Source of the DNA: Prevotella sp. | Lineage (GTDB): Bacteria; Bacteroidota; Bacteroidia; Bacteroidales; Bacteroidaceae | NCBI GenBank assembly: GCA_024681875.1 | Contig: JAILAA010000018.1 | Coordinates: forward strand, 1-11,427 | Length of the DNA stretch: 11,427 bases | Direction of reading: 5' to 3' | In this document: piece after piece, positions 1 through 6,779 of the stretch | Layout: the number at the start of each line of letters is the position of its first letter | Numbering within the stretch: the stretch's first letter is position 1 | Program-made: the position numbers and the translations under genes | Notes under the pieces: generated by a model | Told to the model about the DNA's origin: nothing | What the model saw: only the letters and a program-made list of their open reading frames with translations | The model's database searches: none

Positions 1-1320
1 AATGTCTTTACCTTCAGCGCCAGTCTGTATGGGGTACAGGTGGAGCTGCCGAAGGGCAAAGCGGCTACGCAGGTGGGCATCGAGTCGCTGAAACTGAGGG
101 GCAAGAGGGTGGACATCAAGGGGTTGCACTTCAAGACTGACAACCATAAACCACGCAAGAACGTGGGGAAACCCAAACGAGGATGGTTTGATGCGGGACA
201 CCTGGACCTGACGGCTGATTTGCGACTGAGGGTGAACCACTTGCAGAAAGATTCTATCGTGGCTTCGATCGTAGAGGGTACGGTGGTGGATACGGTGTCG
301 GGCTTCGACATCAGGGACTTGCGTCTGAAGGTGACGACCGATTTGCACAAGTTGCATGTGACGGATGCCGTGATTCAGCAGGGCAACACCATTATTAATA
401 TACCGGGGGCAGAGGTGCAGCTGCCGAGCAAGAAGAAGGGCATTGCACTGCAATTCCATACGACGGAACCCCTGACGGCTCATGTGATTCTGCAAGACAT
501 ATCGCACTTGTTTGCAAAGGCCTTGAGTGAATTTGTGATGCCACTGCAGCTGAGCGTGATGGTGAAGGGCCAGCAAGATGGTATGGAGTTTGACGACATT
601 GTGGTGAAAACGGAAGATGATATGTTTCACCTGAATGCCACGGGAGGCATTGAGAATCTGAGGAACAAATACTTGCTGAACATTAGTTTCCACGTTGACG
701 AGATGCTGGCCAAACAAGGGATGGCGCACCGCATCATTGACCAATTCGTGGTGAAGAAGTTCATGATGGAGCAGTTGGACCGACTGGGGGATGTGCGCTA
801 TACGGGTGATTTCAGTGTGTTGCGCAAAAGAGAGGTTTTCTCGGGTAAGATTGCCACGGCTGCCGGTCAACTGAACATCAGTGAATTGGTGCTGAACGAC
901 AGCACGAAATATGTGTCGGGGTTGGTGAGCACCAACGACCTGCAATTGGGGGATGTACTGGGCATGAAGGATATAGGCCGCGTGGCTGCCACTGCTTCGT
1001 TTGAGTGTGACATTTCAAAACAGCGCACGGCCGAGATGAGGAAGATAAAAGGGGGCAAACTGCCGATTGGTACGGCAGAGGCCAGGGTACAAGAGGCCAG
1101 TTACAAGAAGGTGAAGGCCAAGAACATCGATGTGACCATTGTGAGCGATGGGGCTTTGGCACAGGGCCGACTGCAAGCCGACGGACGATTTGCCAAGAGT
1201 TCGGTGTCGTTCAGCTTTGAGGACACGAAGGAGATGCATAAGATGAAAATCAGACCGGGCCTGAAGGTGTACTTCCCCAAAATCAAAAAGTTGTTCTCCA
1301 AGAAAAGCAAGAAGCAATAA
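1..1320 (+). CDS. AsmA/TamB-like envelope protein, C-terminal part (5' end outside window)
   Basis: The frame is open from base 1, so the first 439 visible codons are the C-terminal part of a longer protein. The product is rich in short alternating beta strands with repeated glycine and polar/hydrophobic patterns (for example DVRYTGDFSV, FSGKIATAAGQL, YVSGLVSTNDLQLGDVLG). This is the style of AsmA/TamB-like proteins, which form long beta-groove structures between inner and outer membrane and are linked to lipid or outer-membrane-protein transport. No signal peptide or membrane anchor is visible, as expected if it lies upstream. The protein ends in a very basic tail (KIKKLFSKKSKKQ), which is odd for a TamB C-terminus and suits an AsmA-like protein better. 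It converges on the DUF4230 gene with 16 bases between stop codons. The class assignment is from fold style, not a diagnostic motif; a hypothetical Bacteroidales envelope protein is the alternative. Confidence 0.55.
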   Translation, partial: NVFTFSASLYGVQVELPKGKAATQVGIESLKLRGKRVDIKGLHFKTDNHKPRKNVGKPKRGWFDAGHLDLTADLRLRVNHLQKDSIVASIVEGTVVDTVSGFDIRDLRLKVTTDLHKLHVTDAVIQQGNTIINIPGAEVQLPSKKKGIALQFHTTEPLTAHVILQDISHLFAKALSEFVMPLQLSVMVKGQQDGMEFDDIVVKTEDDMFHLNATGGIENLRNKYLLNISFHVDEMLAKQGMAHRIIDQFVVKKFMMEQLDRLGDVRYTGDFSVLRKREVFSGKIATAAGQLNISELVLNDSTKYVSGLVSTNDLQLGDVLGMKDIGRVAATASFECDISKQRTAEMRKIKGGKLPIGTAEARVQEASYKKVKAKNIDVTIVSDGALAQGRLQADGRFAKSSVSFSFEDTKEMHKMKIRPGLKVYFPKIKKLFSKKSKKQ

Positions 1321-1336
1321 GTGCCGGGGCACCGCT

Positions 1337-2365
1337 TTAGTAGCGGTAAAGTTGTTGACCACGGCGATCTACCTCATTCATGATGAGCTGCAGATCGGCA
1401 CCCATGAGTTGATGAAGGGCAGCCGACAAGCGTTCTACGTCGGTCTTGCGGCGACTTCTGGAGAAGGCATCGGCAGCTTGTGAGCCTTTCGTCAGATTCA
1501 GGTTCACCATGTCTATGGTCAGGCGCTGGCCTTGCAGACTGATTTTCCATTGGCGTGAAGCCTTGCCTTGGGTATAATAACTGAACATGTCAATGATGGA
1601 ATAAAGGTCTCCGTCGTCGAAATCACCCTGGTAAAAGAGCGTAGCCCCATCTTCAAACTTCACATACCTACTGCCGTCAGCAGCGATGTAAAAGTCGTAA
1701 TGCACCCCCTTGCGGTCGGTACCATTCATGTTGATGGTAAAAGGCTTATAGCTGTCACGAGGCGTTACCTCCACATTCACATACTTTATGCCAATGGCTT
1801 GCAGCAAATTCCTCACCACCCTTCGGCCATTCTCCTCAGCCATCGTATAACAGTTGTCGAGTTCGCAATTACGCTTCAGCAAAGCGTTGGCACGGTGCGA
1901 CATACGCACATAGTCTTCGTTGGTCCACTCCCCTTCCTCAATGGGTGTCTGGTGGGCAGCCTCATCGAGGTACCAATCGCCTTGGTTCAGGATCTGCACA
2001 GCTGGCAACTTCACATAGGCGGTGTCTTCGCGCATGAGCAGCCAATCGTCGGAAACCTGGGTCAGGTCGAAGCCCACATCAATACGACCGGGGAAAACAG
2101 AATGGATTTGATGGACCTTAGTGCCAAACAGCAGGCTCGACTCCTCTTTATATTGACTCACCACCACTTCTTTATACATGGACAGGACGGTTAGCTTTTC
2201 GGTCTTGGCCAATTCTGACAGCATGACGTGCCCTACTTCGGTACGCGTATCAAACAGGTCGTGGTAGAACTGCACCACTGAATCTTTGGTGGTGTACAGC
2301 AACAGAGCCACGAACAACAGCACAGCGGCAATGATGGTATTTTTCTTCAATTTCTTCTTATCCAT
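1337..2365 (-). CDS. DUF4230 domain protein, N-terminally membrane-anchored
   Basis: The protein has 342 residues when read from the ATG at 2365. An in-frame TTG at 2377 would overlap the upstream stop and is less likely. A basic start (MDKKKLKK) is followed by a single hydrophobic segment at about residues 9-24, so the bulk should lie in the periplasm, anchored to the inner membrane. Residues about 50-200 fit DUF4230, with the core pattern GRIDVGFDLTQV followed by a strand and VKLPAVQIL; the function of this family is unknown. The C-terminal 140 residues (about 205-342) are a further region I do not recognise. The neighbouring upstream gene encodes a second, shorter DUF4230 protein showing the same core (AGIDLSQL, then VYITLPDPVIEI), so the two are probably divergent paralogues. 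It is the last gene of the amidase cluster, 8 bases after its neighbour, and is probably co-transcribed. Confidence 0.82.
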   Translation of the reverse strand: MDKKKLKKNTIIAAVLLFVALLLYTTKDSVVQFYHDLFDTRTEVGHVMLSELAKTEKLTVLSMYKEVVVSQYKEESSLLFGTKVHQIHSVFPGRIDVGFDLTQVSDDWLLMREDTAYVKLPAVQILNQGDWYLDEAAHQTPIEEGEWTNEDYVRMSHRANALLKRNCELDNCYTMAEENGRRVVRNLLQAIGIKYVNVEVTPRDSYKPFTINMNGTDRKGVHYDFYIAADGSRYVKFEDGATLFYQGDFDDGDLYSIIDMFSYYTQGKASRQWKISLQGQRLTIDMVNLNLTKGSQAADAFSRSRRKTDVERLSAALHQLMGADLQLIMNEVDRRGQQLYRY

Positions 2366-2373
2366 AGCGCTTC

Positions 2374-2946
2374 TCAAGGTCGTGTTAAATTAAACAACTC
2401 GCGGTTTTCGTACTGCTGGCGTTTTTCGAACACCACTTCAAGTCCTAAACGGTTGACAATGGAGGCAATGACCAGCTCGGCCTGTTCCTGTGCCGGTTCC
2501 ACCAGGTTGTATTTCCCCAGGTCATTGCGAATGGCATCGGTCCCTTTACGAGCAATCTGCGACAGTTCGTCGTTCGAAAACTCCGTCCGCAAGGGGGCTA
2601 CCGAGGTGACTATTTCATCGCTCAGAATGCGGGTACTTTCTATTTCAATGACCGGATCGGGCAAGGTGATATACACCGTCTTGTCGCTGATGCGGATGTT
2701 CTTGAGCTGCGAGAGGTCAATGCCAGCCTTGACATTGGCCTGCACGGGAATGATGGCGGTGCGCTGCCCCAGCAGGTTCATGGCGGGCGACGAGCGTTCA
2801 ATAACGGTGGTCTGTGCCACACACTGCACGGTATAAAGCATGGGAGTGTTGTTGATGGAGCGAAGCAGTTCTTCCTCGCTGATATGCTTGCCGCTGCATG
2901 CTACCAGCAGCCAGCACATGGCCATGTAAACGATTCTTTTGATCAT
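2374..2946 (-). CDS. DUF4230 domain lipoprotein
   Basis: The protein has 190 residues from the ATG at 2946, immediately after the amidase stop codon. An earlier in-frame ATG at 2967 would add seven residues and overlap the amidase; the later start gives a cleaner lipoprotein signal. The N-terminus MIKRIVYMAMCWLLVAC has a basic start, a hydrophobic stretch and a lipobox (LVAC, cysteine 17), so it is probably a lipid-anchored envelope protein. The residues after the cysteine (SGKH) do not match the acidic surface-export signal of some Bacteroidetes lipoproteins, so an inner-leaflet location is plausible. The remaining sequence carries a DUF4230 core (GIDLSQLKNIRISD, VYITLPDPVIEI) and an alpha-helical tail (about 115-175). 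It stands between a peptidoglycan amidase and another DUF4230 protein, with spacing of 1 and 8 bases, which implies a shared transcript and perhaps a role in envelope maintenance. No function is established. Confidence 0.8.
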   Translation of the reverse strand: MIKRIVYMAMCWLLVACSGKHISEEELLRSINNTPMLYTVQCVAQTTVIERSSPAMNLLGQRTAIIPVQANVKAGIDLSQLKNIRISDKTVYITLPDPVIEIESTRILSDEIVTSVAPLRTEFSNDELSQIARKGTDAIRNDLGKYNLVEPAQEQAELVIASIVNRLGLEVVFEKRQQYENRELFNLTRP

Positions 2947-2947
2947 G

Positions 2948-4048
2948 CTACTGTTTTGCAAAGTCATTGATAAATCCTTCGGTGATCCAATTGGCCAGGG
3001 CCTGACGGTTGGAGCTCAGCACAAACCGCTTCTGGTCGTGGCTGTTCTGTATGTTACCCAGTTCTACGAACACCGATATGGGCTGGGTGTGGGTGATGAC
3101 ATACAGGCCTCGGGATGACACCGTGCCCTCGAAACCACGACCGGGCTGGTGTTTGTCGTATTTTCCCTCAAAGGTCTTGCGCAGCTGATTGGCCAACTGA
3201 TAGCCTTTCGACCATCCTTCACGGTGGTAGAAAAACACATCGGTTTGCTCGCGCATACTGCGACTGTCAACATGGAGGAAGATGGCACGACAATAGGTGT
3301 ATTCGTCTTTCTCCTTTTTATATAATTGATTGATGGCATCACAACGTTGGCGCAACCGGGCCACCTGGTTCAAGGGGATGGTCTTGCCCATGCAGGTTTC
3401 ACGCTTGCTGTTGCTCAAATAGCGATCGTCGCGAATACCGTCTTTGGCATCTTGTATAATGATGTGTACCTCGGCGCCTTCCTGCATCAGGTCGCGTGCC
3501 AGGCGCAACGCCACATCGTAGGCATATTCATCTTCATGCAATTCGGTCTTCCCTACTTTGCCGATAGCACCGGGGTCGGGCCCACCATGGCCACTCACCA
3601 CATAAATGCAGGCACCTTTGAGTTTGCCGCTCTCCACCTTGCCTTTGGCCAACGACTTTCCGAACAGGGGCTCGTTGAACTCATAGCCCACCGCATGCTT
3701 CTTGTCCTTAGCCTTGCTGTCGGTAGGTTGCTTGGCAGGACTGGCAGCTTTGGCTTGCTGGGGTTCCTGACTGGTACTGGCTGGGGTGTTCTTGGCTTTA
3801 GAGCGTTGTTGCGAGGTAGGCTTAATGGGCGGAAGGGCATAATTGACGCCCAACAGCAAGGTTGTCTTGCCGTTCAACTTCTTTTTATTAAGCTCCAGGA
3901 ATTCCTTGTAATAGACTTGTCCGCTTCGGCCGTGACGTCGCAGAAAGGTAGTGATGCCCTCACCCCTTCTGGGTTTGGCATATTGTGTTTGCGCCGTCAC
4001 ATGCAGAGATACCAGCATCAACAATAAAAGCAAGCAACGCCTTGTCAT
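2948..4048 (-). CDS. Secreted N-acetylmuramoyl-L-alanine amidase (Amidase_3) with LysM-like N-domain
   Basis: This zinc amidase cleaves the bond between MurNAc and L-alanine in peptidoglycan and should act in the periplasm. Read from the ATG at 4048 it has 366 residues and starts with a clear signal peptide (MTRRCLLLLLMLVSLHVTAQ, cleavage near residue 20). Residues about 23-75 resemble a degenerate LysM domain (RRGEGITTFLRRHG, FLELNKKKL, LLGVNYALPP). A Lys/Pro/Ala/Gln-rich linker of about 50 residues follows. Residues about 145-364 are the Amidase_3 domain, with zinc ligands H154 (SGHGG), E172 (HEDEYAYDVALRL) and H259 (FLHVDS), and catalytic E329 (VFVELGNIQN). All key residues are present, so it should be active. 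In-frame ATGs at 4075 and 4150 are alternatives. The region before 4075 is AT-rich and intergenic in character, and a TAAATTTG box at 4085-4092 would start transcription about 30 bases before 4048. It heads the cluster with the two DUF4230 genes. Confidence 0.9.
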   Translation of the reverse strand: MTRRCLLLLLMLVSLHVTAQTQYAKPRRGEGITTFLRRHGRSGQVYYKEFLELNKKKLNGKTTLLLGVNYALPPIKPTSQQRSKAKNTPASTSQEPQQAKAASPAKQPTDSKAKDKKHAVGYEFNEPLFGKSLAKGKVESGKLKGACIYVVSGHGGPDPGAIGKVGKTELHEDEYAYDVALRLARDLMQEGAEVHIIIQDAKDGIRDDRYLSNSKRETCMGKTIPLNQVARLRQRCDAINQLYKKEKDEYTYCRAIFLHVDSRSMREQTDVFFYHREGWSKGYQLANQLRKTFEGKYDKHQPGRGFEGTVSSRGLYVITHTQPISVFVELGNIQNSHDQKRFVLSSNRQALANWITEGFINDFAKQ

Positions 4049-4084
4049 TAATGAAGTAAAAAACCTATTTGCCATATTCAACGG

Positions 4085-4092
4085 CAAATTTA
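4085..4092 (-). promoter_or_regulatory. Candidate -7 box for the amidase cluster
   Basis: On the minus strand this reads TAAATTTG, an exact match to the Bacteroidetes -7 consensus TAnnTTTG. No TTTG stands at the expected distance upstream, so only half the promoter is seen. If real, the transcript would start near 4078 and leave a leader of about 30 bases before the ATG at 4048. Confidence 0.4.
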
Positions 4093-4168
4093 TAAATAAT
4101 CGCCTAATATCCGCTATTAATTTAAAGATTTTTCTTACCTTTACCCTCATTATATAATATACGCACGC

Positions 4169-4339
4169 ATGAAAAAACCATTATCAAAATTCCAGATGAC
4201 CAGCATTGTGCTGCTGTGGGCACTGATTTGCTTTATTATCTTCACACAGGCTGAACGCATAGACGGCATGACGCTTACTTCTCTCTTCATTGGTACTGCT
4301 TTGGTTTTCATACCGGTAGTGAAAAGCCTCAAGAAATAA
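4169..4339 (+). CDS. Small hypothetical two-helix membrane protein (56 aa)
   Basis: A short gene of 56 residues starts at an ATG after the AT-rich divergent intergenic region and ends in TAA. The product begins MKKPLSKFQM, has a hydrophobic segment at about residues 11-26 (TSIVLLWALICFIIF), a short polar turn (TQAERIDGM), a second hydrophobic segment at about 35-51 and a basic tail (VKSLKK). Both ends being basic suggests an inner-membrane hairpin with both termini in the cytoplasm. The codons are ordinary for the neighbourhood, and the start is positioned as expected for a divergent partner of the amidase. It precedes gdhA by 148 bases, but gdhA has its own promoter, so the two need not be functionally linked. 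I do not recognise a family. It is a credible gene because of its membrane topology, its location and its clean start and stop. Confidence 0.68.
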   Translation: MKKPLSKFQMTSIVLLWALICFIIFTQAERIDGMTLTSLFIGTALVFIPVVKSLKK

Positions 4340-4409
4340 CATTTTTATTCATTTTCCATACAAAAGCGAACAAAAATTCAAAGTATTTTGCAAAAAAATT
4401 AGAAATTTG

Positions 4410-4440
4410 TTTGCAGTTTCCATTTTTATCTTTACATTTG
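4410..4440 (+). promoter_or_regulatory. gdhA promoter (Bacteroidetes consensus)
   Basis: TTTG at 4410-4413 and TACATTTG at 4433-4440 are separated by exactly 19 bases. This is the complete Bacteroidetes sigma-ABfr promoter pattern (TTTG, about 19 bases, TAnnTTTG). Transcription should start near 4447 and give a leader of about 40 A-rich bases before the ATG at 4488, without a Shine-Dalgarno site. The rest of 4340-4487 is AT-rich and shows no other gene. Confidence 0.8.
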
Positions 4441-4487
4441 CATCCGAATTTTACTAACAATGAAACAAACTTAAAAGTAATTAGAAA

Positions 4488-5825
4488 ATGAAAGTAGCTA
4501 AGGTATTAGATGATCTGAAACGCCGTTTCCCCAACGAGCCAGAGTATATTCAGGCAGTTTCAGAGGTATTGAACAGTATTGAAGACGAGTACAACAAACA
4601 TCCTGAGTTTGAGGCAGCCAACTTGATTGAGCGTCTCTGCATTCCAGACAGAATCAACTCTTTCCGTGTAACATGGGTAGATGACCAGGGCAAGGTGCAG
4701 ACCAATATGGGTTACCGCATCCAGCACAACAACGCCATTGGCCCGTACAAAGGCGGCCTGCGTTATCACAAGAGTGTGAACCTGGGTATCCTGAAGTTCC
4801 TCGCCTTCGAGCAGACCTTCAAGAACTCTCTGACCACGCTGCCTATGGGTGGTGCCAAGGGCGGCTCTGACTTCTCGCCCCGCGGCAAGAGCGACGCTGA
4901 GGTGATGCGTTTCTGCCAGGCATTCATGAACGAACTCTATCGTCATATCGGTCCCGACGAGGACGTGCCCGCTGGTGACATCGGCGTTGGCGGTCGTGAG
5001 GTTGGCTACCTGTTCGGACAGTACAAGAAGCTCACCCACCAGTTCCAGGGCGTGCTGACCGGTAAGGGCATCCCCTTCGGCGGCTCGCTGATCCGCCCTG
5101 AGGCTACGGGCTACGGCACCGTTTACTTCCTCACCTCTATGCTGGCTACCCGCAACATCGACATCAAGGGCAAGAAGGTGCTGATTTCCGGCGCCGGCAA
5201 CGTGGCCCAGTATGCTGCTGAGAAGTGCATCCAGCTGGGTGCCATCCCCTTGACGATGAGTGACTCCGACGGCTACATCTACGATCCAGACGGCATCTCT
5301 CGCGAAAAACTCGACTACATCATGGAGCTGAAGAACGTAGAGCGTGGACGTATCAAGGAGTATGTCGAGGAATATCCCACAGCCGTCTACCACGAGGGCA
5401 TGCGCCCCTGGTACGAGAAGGCCGACATCGCCCTGCCTTGCGCTACGCAGAACGAGATCAACGGCGAGGAGGCTGCCGCATTGGTGAAGAACGGTATCAT
5501 CGCCGTGGCCGAGGGTGCCAACATGCCTTCGCTGCCCGAGGCCATCAAGATCTTCCAGGATGCCAAGCTGCTCTACTCACCGGGCAAGGCCAGCAACGCC
5601 GGCGGTGTGTCAGTCTCTGGTCTTGAGATGTCGCAGAACAGCGAGCGTCTGAGCTGGACCGCCAAGGAAGTGGACGACTACCTGAAGCGCATCATGAACG
5701 ACATTCACGAGAACTGCGTGAAGTACGGCACTGAGAAGGACGGCTACATCAACTACGTGAAGGGTGCCAACGTGGCAGGCTTCATGAAGGTGGCCAAGGC
5801 CATGATGGCTCAGGGACTGGTGTAA
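4488..5825 (+). CDS. gdhA: NADP-type glutamate dehydrogenase
   Basis: The enzyme interconverts 2-oxoglutarate plus ammonia and glutamate, the main ammonia-assimilation step in many Bacteroidales; it is a cytoplasmic hexamer in this family. The 445-residue length is normal for the hexameric small-subunit class. Catalytic-domain motifs are intact: K88 in GPYKGGLRYH, K112 in FKNSL, K124 in PMGGAKGGSDF and D164 in PAGDIGVGGRE. The C-terminal Rossmann domain shows SGAGNVAQ (234-241) and MSDSDGY (257-263). The SDSDG pattern, in place of an acidic residue closing the second strand, is typical of NADP-using enzymes, although cofactor choice cannot be proven from sequence. Start: the ATG lies 47 bases after the -7 box. 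The gene is monocistronic, with its own promoter and a strong terminator. The first about 200 bases use more A/T-ending codons than the remainder, which is strongly C-ending. Confidence 0.97.
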   Translation: MKVAKVLDDLKRRFPNEPEYIQAVSEVLNSIEDEYNKHPEFEAANLIERLCIPDRINSFRVTWVDDQGKVQTNMGYRIQHNNAIGPYKGGLRYHKSVNLGILKFLAFEQTFKNSLTTLPMGGAKGGSDFSPRGKSDAEVMRFCQAFMNELYRHIGPDEDVPAGDIGVGGREVGYLFGQYKKLTHQFQGVLTGKGIPFGGSLIRPEATGYGTVYFLTSMLATRNIDIKGKKVLISGAGNVAQYAAEKCIQLGAIPLTMSDSDGYIYDPDGISREKLDYIMELKNVERGRIKEYVEEYPTAVYHEGMRPWYEKADIALPCATQNEINGEEAAALVKNGIIAVAEGANMPSLPEAIKIFQDAKLLYSPGKASNAGGVSVSGLEMSQNSERLSWTAKEVDDYLKRIMNDIHENCVKYGTEKDGYINYVKGANVAGFMKVAKAMMAQGLV

Positions 5826-5834
5826 AATCAAGAA

Positions 5835-5864
5835 AAGGGAGCAGGGCAACGTCTTTGCTCCCTT
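5835..5864 (+). terminator. Hairpin directly after gdhA (weak terminator or 3'-end stabiliser)
   Basis: AAGGGAGCA (5835-5843) and TGCTCCCTT (5856-5864) form a perfect nine-pair stem with a 12-base loop, starting 10 bases after the gdhA stop. What follows is ATAATATG rather than a run of T, so termination here is probably incomplete. It may act with the stronger hairpin 24 bases downstream. Confidence 0.5.
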
Positions 5865-5887
5865 ATAATATGAACTCCTAAAAAGCA

Positions 5888-5930
5888 AGACCCCTCGGAA
5901 TCGCTGATTCCGAGGGGTTTGTTGTTTGTT
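5888..5930. terminator. Strong intrinsic terminator, probably bidirectional (gdhA / rplU-rpmA)
   Basis: 5890-5902 and 5906-5918 are perfect 13-base inverted complements around a three-base loop (GCT); the stem extends to 15 pairs with one G-U pair. On the plus strand it is followed by a T-rich tract (TTGTTGTTTGTT). On the minus strand it is followed by CTTGCTTTTTAGG. It therefore suits both gdhA from the left and the rplU-rpmA operon from the right, whose last stop codon lies at 5961-5963. Confidence 0.88.
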
Positions 5931-5960
5931 TGGAATAAGTTGTTTTGTAAATTGCGAGTG

Positions 5961-6224
5961 TTATGCCTCAGCTTCGGGTATTACTGAAACGACGCTCTTG
6001 TTGTGATAGCCACGATGGAAATTCACCGTGCCGTCGATGAGGGCGAACAATGTGTCGTCCTTGCCGATGGCTACGCCATTGCCCGGGTTGTGGTGAGTAC
6101 CACGCTGACGGACGATGATGTTGCCGGCCTTCACCTTCTGGCCTCCCCAGATTTTCACGCCAAGTCGCTGGGCTGCACTCTCGCGGCCGTTCTTCGAACT
6201 ACCTACACCTTTTTTATGTGCCAT
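5961..6224 (-). CDS. rpmA: 50S ribosomal protein L27 (bL27)
   Basis: This ribosomal protein reaches toward the peptidyl-transferase centre of the large subunit. The 87-residue product starts [16 protein letters not shown] and continues [37 protein letters not shown], all hallmark L27 sequence at the usual length of about 85-90 residues. There is no N-terminal cleaved extension of the kind seen in Firmicutes. It lies 14 bases after rplU in the conserved rplU-rpmA order. A strong Shine-Dalgarno site precedes it, which is unusual in this phylum. Confidence 0.98.
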   Translation of the reverse strand: MAHKKGVGSSKNGRESAAQRLGVKIWGGQKVKAGNIIVRQRGTHHNPGNGVAIGKDDTLFALIDGTVNFHRGYHNKSVVSVIPEAEA

Positions 6225-6232
6225 AATCCTGT

Positions 6233-6240
6233 CCTCCTTT
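6233..6240 (-). promoter_or_regulatory. Perfect Shine-Dalgarno site for rpmA
   Basis: On the minus strand this reads AAAGGAGG. The AGGAGG core sits eight bases before the rpmA ATG (6222-6224), the optimal spacing, and its first bases overlap the rplU stop codon (TAA, 6239-6241). The other genes in the window have A/T-rich leaders with nothing comparable. Confidence 0.8.
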
Positions 6241-6556
6241 AAGCGATTACTTGTTTAACTTCTACCTGGGTGAACTGCTCACGATGGCCATTGCGCTTGC
6301 GCGAGTCCTTGCGACGCTTCATCTTGAAGACGATCACCTTGTCGCCCTTGACCAGCGGGTTCACCACTTCAACTACTACCTTTGCGCCCTCTACGGTGGG
6401 TGCGCCTACCTTGACAGCGCCGTCTGCATCTACGAGCAGCACCTTGTCAAATTCAACAGTCTTGCCTGCCTCCACGTCCTTGATGTGGTGCACGAAGAGC
6501 TTCTTGCCCTCCTCAGCCTTAAACTGCTGACCCTGGATTTCTACAATTGCGTACAT
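6239..6556 (-). CDS. rplU: 50S ribosomal protein L21 (bL21)
   Basis: This is a large-subunit ribosomal protein that binds 23S rRNA. The 105-residue product shows the standard L21 layout: [20 protein letters not shown] at the start, [19 protein letters not shown] in the middle, and the basic rRNA-binding segment [18 protein letters not shown] near the C-terminus. The length is normal. It is the first gene of the rplU-rpmA operon, with a leader of about 85-90 bases that can fold. An exact TAnnTTTG box lies upstream. Confidence 0.98.
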   Translation of the reverse strand: MYAIVEIQGQQFKAEEGKKLFVHHIKDVEAGKTVEFDKVLLVDADGAVKVGAPTVEGAKVVVEVVNPLVKGDKVIVFKMKRRKDSRKRNGHREQFTQVEVKQVIA

Positions 6557-6592
6557 TGCTTTTGTTTATTTGTATTTTAGGGGTTTTTCCGC

Positions 6593-6629
6593 GAGGCGGC
6601 GCACATCCGTGCACACTTCACCCAGCCTC
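6593..6629 (-). promoter_or_regulatory. Structured 5' leader of rplU (candidate autoregulatory element)
   Basis: In the minus-strand transcript, GAGGC (6629-6625) can pair with GCCTC (6597-6593). Inside this stem, GTGCAC (6614-6609) pairs with GTGCGC (6604-6599) around a GGAT loop, with one G-U pair. A short CCGC/GCGG hairpin overlaps the 3' side and could compete with the outer stem. The structure lies about 37 bases before the rplU start. Ribosomal-protein operons are often controlled by their product binding such a leader; that role here is inference. Confidence 0.4.
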
Positions 6630-6649
6630 TACGGACTCAATTCGGGCTG

Positions 6650-6657
6650 CAAAGGTA
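6650..6657 (-). promoter_or_regulatory. Candidate -7 box of the rplU-rpmA promoter
   Basis: The minus strand reads TACCTTTG, an exact TAnnTTTG match. No TTTG is found 19 bases upstream (the nearest lies 12 bases away), so the -33 element is imperfect. Transcription would start near 6643 and include the foldable leader. Confidence 0.55.
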
Positions 6658-6750
6658 CGTATTTTTTTGCAAACACACTCATCTCATTATTATTTACATT
6701 TGCCATTTAGTAAAATTTAACGTATTCAAGATTTGCAAACACCCGATACA

Positions 6751-6763
6751 GCCCCGAAGGGGC
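6751..6763. repeat. Short REP-like palindrome
   Basis: GCCCC and GGGGC pair around a GAA loop to give a five-pair GC-only hairpin. It is followed 16 bases later by a longer hairpin of the same style. Together they mark the left end of the repeat-rich, gene-free stretch between rplU and the DUF4468 gene. Confidence 0.5.
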
Positions 6764-6779
6764 ATTGAGGTCCCTCCAG

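Noticed and set aside
1321..1347. Hairpin pair GTGC/GCAC and ACCGCT/AGCGGT between the two convergent genes at 1320/1337 as a terminator.
   Set aside because: The stems are only four and six pairs, the second overlaps the last codons of the DUF4230 gene, and neither side has a T tract.
3326..4027. 233-codon plus-strand frame opposite the amidase.
   Set aside because: The opposite strand encodes all the zinc and catalytic residues of an Amidase_3 enzyme; this frame shows no domain or signal.
4049..4150. Upstream extension of the amidase to ATG 4075 or 4150.
   Set aside because: The added residues precede an already complete signal peptide, the DNA is AT-rich like an intergenic region, and a promoter box lies at 4085-4092. 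ATG 4075 cannot be fully excluded.
4560..5393. 277-codon minus-strand frame opposite gdhA.
   Set aside because: It is antisense to an intact, strongly conserved enzyme gene and arises from C-ending codons that remove stops on the other strand. Its product is an unrecognisable Val/His/Leu-rich sequence.
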